Source: an uncultured Anaerosacchariphilus sp.
Lineage (GTDB): Bacteria; Bacillota; Clostridia; Lachnospirales; Lachnospiraceae
Assembly (NCBI GenBank): GCA_934402125.1
Contig: CAKRTY010000052.1
Location: 1 to 8,597, forward strand
Length of the DNA stretch: 8,597 bases
Direction of reading: 5' to 3'
Shown: one piece after another, positions 4,995 through 8,597 of the stretch
How the letters are laid out: the number at the start of each line of letters is the position of its first letter
Position numbering within the stretch: the first letter of the stretch is position 1
Made by a program: the position numbers and the translations under genes
Notes under the pieces: model-generated
What the model was told of the DNA's origin: nothing
Databases searched by the model: none
Seen by the model: the letters and a program-made list of their open reading frames with translations, nothing else

Positions 4995-5792
4995 TTATTT
5001 AATTCCCTCGCATTTGTCATAGCAGGCCTCGCAGGCTTTCAGAACCGCTCCGCGGAAGCCGGCATGCTCCAGGGCTGCCACGCCTGCTATGGTGGTTCCT
5101 CCCGGAGAGCAGACCTTATCCTTCAGGGCTCCCGGATGCTCGCCGGTCTCCAGTACCATTTTCGCCGCTCCGGCTACTGCCTGGGCTGCAAAGGTGTAGG
5201 CCTGGGCTCTGGGCATTCCGAACTGCACCGCGCCGTCTGCCAGCGCCTCGATAAACTGATAGACATAAGCAGGAGAGCTTCCGCTGGCGCAGACCACTGC
5301 GCTCATCAGGCGTTCCTCCACGTCCGCATACTTACCGACTGCTCCGAAGATCCGGTGTACCATATCAATCTCTTCCGCGCTGAACTCCTCCGCCTCGAAG
5401 GACAGACCTGTCATTCCCTCTCCGATCAGGGACGGGGTGTTGGGCATAGCCCGTACAATCCGCCGATCCGAGCCAAGGGTTTCTTTCAGGCTCTGGATGG
5501 TGATACCTGGCGCCAGGGAGATTACTACATGATCCGGCGTCACCGCATAGCGGATCTGCTTCAGCACCAGGGGGTAATACTGGGGTTTCACAGCCAGTAC
5601 CACGTATTTACAATTGTTGGCGCACTCCGCGTTGGACTCTGCGTATACCACCTGGGTTTCCGCATGCACCCGCAGCTTTGTCTCCGTAGTCTTTGCGGTA
5701 AAGATCAGCTTTTCCGCCGGAAACTCTTTCAGGACGCCTTTCAAAAGGGCATAGCCCATATTACCCATTCCGATAAATCCTATCTCTGCCAT
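4995..5792 (-). CDS. proC: Pyrroline-5-carboxylate reductase
   Basis: Catalyses the last step of proline synthesis, NAD(P)H-dependent reduction of pyrroline-5-carboxylate to proline, in the cytoplasm. At 265 residues it has the normal ProC length. The Rossmann fold begins with GFIGMGNMG (5-13); VLAVKPQ (65-71) and RAMPNTP (114-120) line the cofactor and substrate cleft. The helical dimerisation domain carries the signature SGSSPAYVYQFIEALADGAV (170-189) and DKVCSPGGTTIAG (225-237), with the substrate-binding SPGGTT loop. The ATG at 5792 follows AAGGAGG by about nine bases. No good promoter is visible in the 124 bases upstream, although a terminator for rny lies there, so expression may rely partly on read-through. 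No proA or proB is in the window. Confidence 0.96.
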   Translation of the reverse strand: MAEIGFIGMGNMGYALLKGVLKEFPAEKLIFTAKTTETKLRVHAETQVVYAESNAECANNCKYVVLAVKPQYYPLVLKQIRYAVTPDHVVISLAPGITIQSLKETLGSDRRIVRAMPNTPSLIGEGMTGLSFEAEEFSAEEIDMVHRIFGAVGKYADVEERLMSAVVCASGSSPAYVYQFIEALADGAVQFGMPRAQAYTFAAQAVAGAAKMVLETGEHPGALKDKVCSPGGTTIAGVAALEHAGFRGAVLKACEACYDKCEGIK

Positions 5793-5841
5793 CTGTATCT
5801 GCCTCCTTCTTCATCAACCTCTGTTCAAAATCTGACCGGAA

Positions 5842-5873
5842 TCCCAGTGGAATTCATTCACAGCCCACTGGGA
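5842..5873. repeat. 9-bp inverted repeat upstream of proC
   Basis: TCCCAGTGG (5842-5850) and CCACTGGGA (5865-5873) are exact reverse complements with a 14-base loop. It lies between the rny terminator and proC and has no U-tract on either side. It could be an operator or an RNA stem; nothing more can be said. Confidence 0.5.
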
Positions 5874-5882
5874 ATTCGATCG

Positions 5883-5910
5883 AAAAAGGATGCCGCTTCG
5901 CGACATCCTT
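5883..5910 (-). terminator. Rho-independent terminator after rny
   Basis: On the minus strand AAGGATG (5910-5904) pairs with CATCCTT (5892-5886). The stem continues inward through TCGC/GCGG with one wobble to a GAA loop, making 11 pairs. Five T residues (5887-5883) overlap the end of the stem. It begins seven bases after the rny stop codon. Confidence 0.85.
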
Positions 5911-5916
5911 CGTCTT

Positions 5917-7458
5917 TTATTTCGCGTAATCTGTTACTCTGCTTTCGCGGATAACATTTACTTTGATCTGACCCGGATATTCCAACTCAGCTTCTATCTG
6001 CTTGGAAATATCTCTTGCCAGCAATACCATGCTGGCGTCATCTACCTGATCCGGAACTACCATTACACGAATCTCTCTACCTGCCTGAATAGCAAAAGAC
6101 TTGTCTACGCCCTTAAATCCATTGGCGATATCCTCTAACTGTTTTAACCGGTTGGTGTACGTCTCCAGCGTCTCTCTGCGGGCGCCCGGACGGGCTGCGG
6201 AAATCGTATCTGCCGCCTGTACCAGACATGCAATCAGAGACGTGGGTTCTGTATCCCCATGATGTGATTCAACCGCATTGATCACAATCGGTGACTCCTT
6301 GTACTTTCTGCACAGGTCGGCACCAATCTGAATGTGAGATCCCTCTACCTCATGGTCAATGGATTTACCGATATCATGAAGCAGTCCGGCACGTTTTGCC
6401 ATCCGGACGTCCACGCCAACCTCTCCTGCCAGAAGGCCTGACAGATGAGCTACCTCGATAGAATGCTTCAGGGCATTCTGACCATAGCTGGTACGGAACT
6501 TCATTCTTCCAAGAAGCTTGACAAGCTCAGGGTGAATTCCATGGACACCTACTTCAAGAAGGGCTGCTTCGCCTTCCTCTCGGATCATGGTCTCCACTTC
6601 ACGCTGCGCCTTCTCTACCATCTCCTCGATACGGGCCGGGTGAATCCGTCCGTCTACGATGAGCTTCTCCAGCGCAATCCTTGCCACTTCCCGGCGAATA
6701 GGATCAAAGCCCGACAGAATAACTGCCTCGGGAGTATCGTCGATAATCAGATCCACACCTGTCAGTGTCTCCAGAGTGCGGATATTCCGTCCCTCACGAC
6801 CGATGATTCTTCCCTTCATCTCGTCGTTGGGAAGCTGTACTACGGAAATTGTCGTTTCTGCCACATGATCGGCAGCACACTTCTGAATCGCCGTTACCAC
6901 ATATTCCTTCGCCTTTTTGTCTGCTTCTTCTTTTGCTCTGCTCTCCAGTTCCTTGACGAGCACAGCGGTCTCATGTTTTACTTCGTCTTCAACAGTCTTT
7001 AATAAGTAATCTTTTGCTTGTTCGGAGGTAAGGCCAGAGATTCTTTCCAGTTCCTGTACTCTTTTTTCCTGAAGCTTGTTCAGCTCTGCACTCTGCTTTG
7101 CCAGCTTCTCTTCTTTGGCCGCATAGCTCTGCTCACGGCGTTCCAAGGCGTCAGACTTCTTGTCAAGAGCTTCCTCTTTGGCAAGCACTCTGCGCTCATA
7201 ACGCTGCAGCTCCGCTCTGCGTTCCTTTGTTTCTTTTTCCAGCTCGTTCTTTGTCTTCAGTGATTCTTCCTTCGCCTCCAGCAAAGCCTCTCGCTTGGAT
7301 CGTTCTGCGACCTTCAGTGCATCGTCGATAATTTCTCTTGCTTTCTCTTCCGCATTGCCGACCTTTTTCTCGATCGTATTCTTGCGTACGTTAGCTGTAA
7401 CAAGAGCCGTAACCGGAATACACACAATCGCAACGATTATCGGAACATAAAACGGCAC
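5917..7458 (-). CDS. rny: Ribonuclease Y
   Basis: Membrane-anchored endoribonuclease that starts mRNA decay in many Bacillota, cutting single-stranded AU-rich regions and acting as a scaffold for degradosome partners. The 513 residues match the family length closely. In order are an N-terminal membrane anchor (about 4-23), a long highly charged coiled coil (about 27-185), a KH RNA-binding domain with [12 protein letters not shown] (216-227), and an HD domain with [10 protein letters not shown] (361-370; His361 and Asp362 being the paired metal ligands), followed by ESHHGD (397-402) and [16 protein letters not shown]. The start is the GTG at 7458, seven bases after the excellent site AAGGAGG. 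A strong terminator follows the stop. proC lies downstream on the same strand and the sortase cassette upstream. No residue appears to be missing. Confidence 0.97.
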   Translation of the reverse strand: MPFYVPIIVAIVCIPVTALVTANVRKNTIEKKVGNAEEKAREIIDDALKVAERSKREALLEAKEESLKTKNELEKETKERRAELQRYERRVLAKEEALDKKSDALERREQSYAAKEEKLAKQSAELNKLQEKRVQELERISGLTSEQAKDYLLKTVEDEVKHETAVLVKELESRAKEEADKKAKEYVVTAIQKCAADHVAETTISVVQLPNDEMKGRIIGREGRNIRTLETLTGVDLIIDDTPEAVILSGFDPIRREVARIALEKLIVDGRIHPARIEEMVEKAQREVETMIREEGEAALLEVGVHGIHPELVKLLGRMKFRTSYGQNALKHSIEVAHLSGLLAGEVGVDVRMAKRAGLLHDIGKSIDHEVEGSHIQIGADLCRKYKESPIVINAVESHHGDTEPTSLIACLVQAADTISAARPGARRETLETYTNRLKQLEDIANGFKGVDKSFAIQAGREIRVMVVPDQVDDASMVLLARDISKQIEAELEYPGQIKVNVIRESRVTDYAK

Positions 7459-7483
7459 AGGAGCACCTCCTTATTTAATTTTC

Positions 7484-7510
7484 ATTGTACAAATATAACC
7501 CGTTTGACAC
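7484..7510 (-). promoter_or_regulatory. Weak candidate promoter of rny
   Basis: On the minus strand TACAAT (7484-7489, five of six) follows GTGTCA (7505-7510, four of six) with a spacer of only 15 bases. It would give a leader of about 19 bases carrying the ribosome site. The region is A+T rich, so other boxes are possible. Confidence 0.25.
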
Positions 7511-7567
7511 GCTTATTTTTATAAGTTTTGCCGATTAGGAATAACATACAACTATTAAATTTTATAC

Positions 7568-8212
7568 TTATTTTCGCTTAATGTCAAGTAATAGTTGGCG
7601 TGCGGCTCTTCCGATTCCTGCCATGGCGGCCAGAAGCAGAAAAAGCCAGAACACAGCGTCGTTTTCATCTCCTGTCTGTACCCGGGCATTCGTTCCGGAC
7701 GGCTTTTTCCCTCCGGAGCCTTTCTCAGGCTTCGTTTCCGCCTCTTTTTCCGATCCGTTTTTCTCGTCGTCCACGAACTGAAGCCTGTCTGTCTTGGCTC
7801 CCCGTGGATCCTTTTCCCGCAGGGTCGACACAACTGTGATGGAACCGTCTTCCCCATTGAGCGCCATGACATGCAGTGCATAAAGTCCAATCTGTCTGCC
7901 ATCCTCCCGGGTCAGCGTCAGCGTATACCAATAATCCCCCGGCTTCTCATACCGGATTTCCGGAAGGCGCTCCGCCGCGCTGTCCTGTCTCAGAATCAGG
8001 CTGTATTCAGCACCGCTTCCCGTAGGCATAGGACAGCTTTCCTCCTGCCCCTTCAGGACAAGCTGATAGGTTCTGTCCTCCTGTAATCCTCCCTTTCCCC
8101 AGGTAAGGCTGAGGGGCAGCGCAAGGGAATTGCCGCCTGCCGCGTATACCGGAAATCCCGCCATCAGAAGCAGCCCCAGAAACAGCGCCGCCAAAAAGCT
8201 GTATTTTTTCAT
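7568..8212 (-). CDS. Secreted sortase-anchored surface protein, Spy0128/FctA-like candidate
   Basis: The product has 214 residues from the ATG at 8212, chosen because AAGGAAG (8221-8227) precedes it by eight bases and a signal peptide starts exactly there. A longer start at 8275 overlaps the sortase gene and has no ribosome site. Residues 1-24 are a signal peptide ending VYA-A. Residues 28-150 look like a beta-sandwich. The segment IRYEKPGDYWYTLTL (86-100), then YALHVMALNGEDG and DRLQFVDD, resembles the Spy0128-type pilin isopeptide domain. A charged Lys/Glu/Gly/Ser linker (151-176) follows. It ends in a sorting-signal layout: RVQTGD (177-182), a hydrophobic segment (about 186-201) and the basic tail KRK. 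A class-B sortase gene lies 49 bases upstream. Secretion and sorting are well supported; the pilin family is inferred from a weak pattern. Confidence 0.75.
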   Translation of the reverse strand: MKKYSFLAALFLGLLLMAGFPVYAAGGNSLALPLSLTWGKGGLQEDRTYQLVLKGQEESCPMPTGSGAEYSLILRQDSAAERLPEIRYEKPGDYWYTLTLTREDGRQIGLYALHVMALNGEDGSITVVSTLREKDPRGAKTDRLQFVDDEKNGSEKEAETKPEKGSGGKKPSGTNARVQTGDENDAVFWLFLLLAAMAGIGRAARQLLLDIKRK

Positions 8213-8220
8213 TCCGTCTT

Positions 8221-8227
8221 CTTCCTT
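8221..8227 (-). promoter_or_regulatory. Ribosome binding site that decides the surface-protein start
   Basis: AAGGAAG on the minus strand sits eight bases before the ATG at 8212. The in-frame ATG at 8275 has no comparable site and would place 21 charged residues before the signal peptide. Confidence 0.65.
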
Positions 8228-8261
8228 TCCCCACCAGGTTTCCCTGCTTCCCAGGGGATTT

Positions 8262-8597
8262 TCATTCTCGTCCATATACCATCAATACCACAATGCGCCC
8301 CTCTTCCCTTTCGGAGGAACAGGTGCTGAGCGCCAGCACCCCATAATTGTCCGGTTCCCGGTCGATCTTTTCCAGATATTCCCTCCGGACATACCGGCCC
8401 TTCGCCAGAACCTTCTGTTGAAACAATTCCGAATCCGGCCTGCAGTCCTGGGGCTCAAAAATGCAGGGATCCGACGCGTCTACCTGCATGGCGGCCAGAA
8501 ACTCCAGCCGATATGTTTTTCCCGGAACCATCAGTGTTCCCGTGCTATGCTCTTCCACAAAGTCTTCCTCCAGATACCGGTCCAGATCGCCGAACAT
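8262..8597 (-). CDS. Class-B sortase, C-terminal 111 residues (cut by window edge)
   Basis: A membrane-associated transpeptidase that cleaves sorting motifs and joins surface proteins to the cell wall or to one another. Only the C-terminal part is present, and the reading frame continues past the right edge. The first visible methionine belongs to the conserved MFGDLDRY segment and is not the start. Typical class-B features follow: the GTLMVPGKTYRLEF strand (residues 20-33 of the visible part), the catalytic cysteine in ALSTCS (Cys93 of the visible part) and the catalytic arginine in EEGRIVV (Arg101). The catalytic histidine would lie beyond the window. The neighbouring gene 49 bases downstream encodes a likely substrate, so the two probably form a cassette. 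Family assignment is firm; whether it anchors or polymerises proteins is unknown. Confidence 0.88.
   Translation of the reverse strand: MFGDLDRYLEEDFVEEHSTGTLMVPGKTYRLEFLAAMQVDASDPCIFEPQDCRPDSELFQQKVLAKGRYVRREYLEKIDREPDNYGVLALSTCSSEREEGRIVVLMVYGRE

Noticed and set aside
5064..5954. 296-codon plus-strand open frame opposite proC and the end of rny
   Set aside because: It crosses two well-identified genes and a terminator on the other strand and its translation is low-complexity shadow sequence.
6445..7002. 185-codon plus-strand open frame opposite rny
   Set aside because: It lies fully inside the rny coding region, antisense to the KH and HD domains, with no family signature.
8213..8275. Longer start of the surface protein at 8275
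   Set aside because: It lacks a ribosome site, overlaps the sortase gene and would place charged residues ahead of a perfect signal peptide.

Overview
The window looks like chromosomal sequence from a spore-forming member of the Bacillota, most likely a Lachnospiraceae-type Clostridium. The reasons are stage II and stage V sporulation proteins, ribonuclease Y, strong AGGAGG-type ribosome sites, GTG as well as ATG starts, and a class-B sortase next to a surface protein. Eight protein-coding genes are supported, two of them cut by the window ends. I see no tRNA, rRNA, CRISPR array, insertion sequence or phage module. The family placement is an inference from gene content.

Layout. Positions 1-340 (minus) hold the start of an Rrf2/IscR-type iron-sulfur regulator with a near-consensus promoter and a palindrome over its transcription start. 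Diverging from it (467-1813, plus) is a SpoVB-like polysaccharide/lipid-linked sugar flippase. Next comes a strongly folded 142-base inverted-repeat element (1840-1981), forming the probable leader of a class I DAHP synthase gene (2018-3046, plus). Two convergent terminators (3065-3099 and 3157-3192) separate this plus-strand block from a long minus-strand block.

The minus-strand block, read from right to left, is: class-B sortase (cut by the window end), a small secreted sortase substrate, ribonuclease Y (rny), pyrroline-5-carboxylate reductase (proC), SpoIIM (engulfment) and a XerD-type tyrosine recombinase. The functions are mostly housekeeping (RNA decay, proline and aromatic amino acid synthesis, chromosome dimer resolution) and sporulation (SpoIIM, SpoVB-like). 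The sortase and its neighbour form a small cell-surface cassette.

The most interesting signals are in non-coding DNA. (1) A 17-bp hairpin immediately before spoIIM buries its Shine-Dalgarno sequence, and a sigma-E-like promoter lies inside the 5' half of that hairpin. Read-through transcripts from proC would be silenced, while mother-cell transcripts would be free. (2) The DAHP synthase leader can form two mutually exclusive stems around one shared segment and matches no riboswitch or T-box that I recognise. (3) The sortase/substrate pair resembles the Spy0128/SrtC pilus arrangement, with a non-canonical RVQTG sorting motif. (4) The XerD homologue lacks the usual GKGNKER lysine position.
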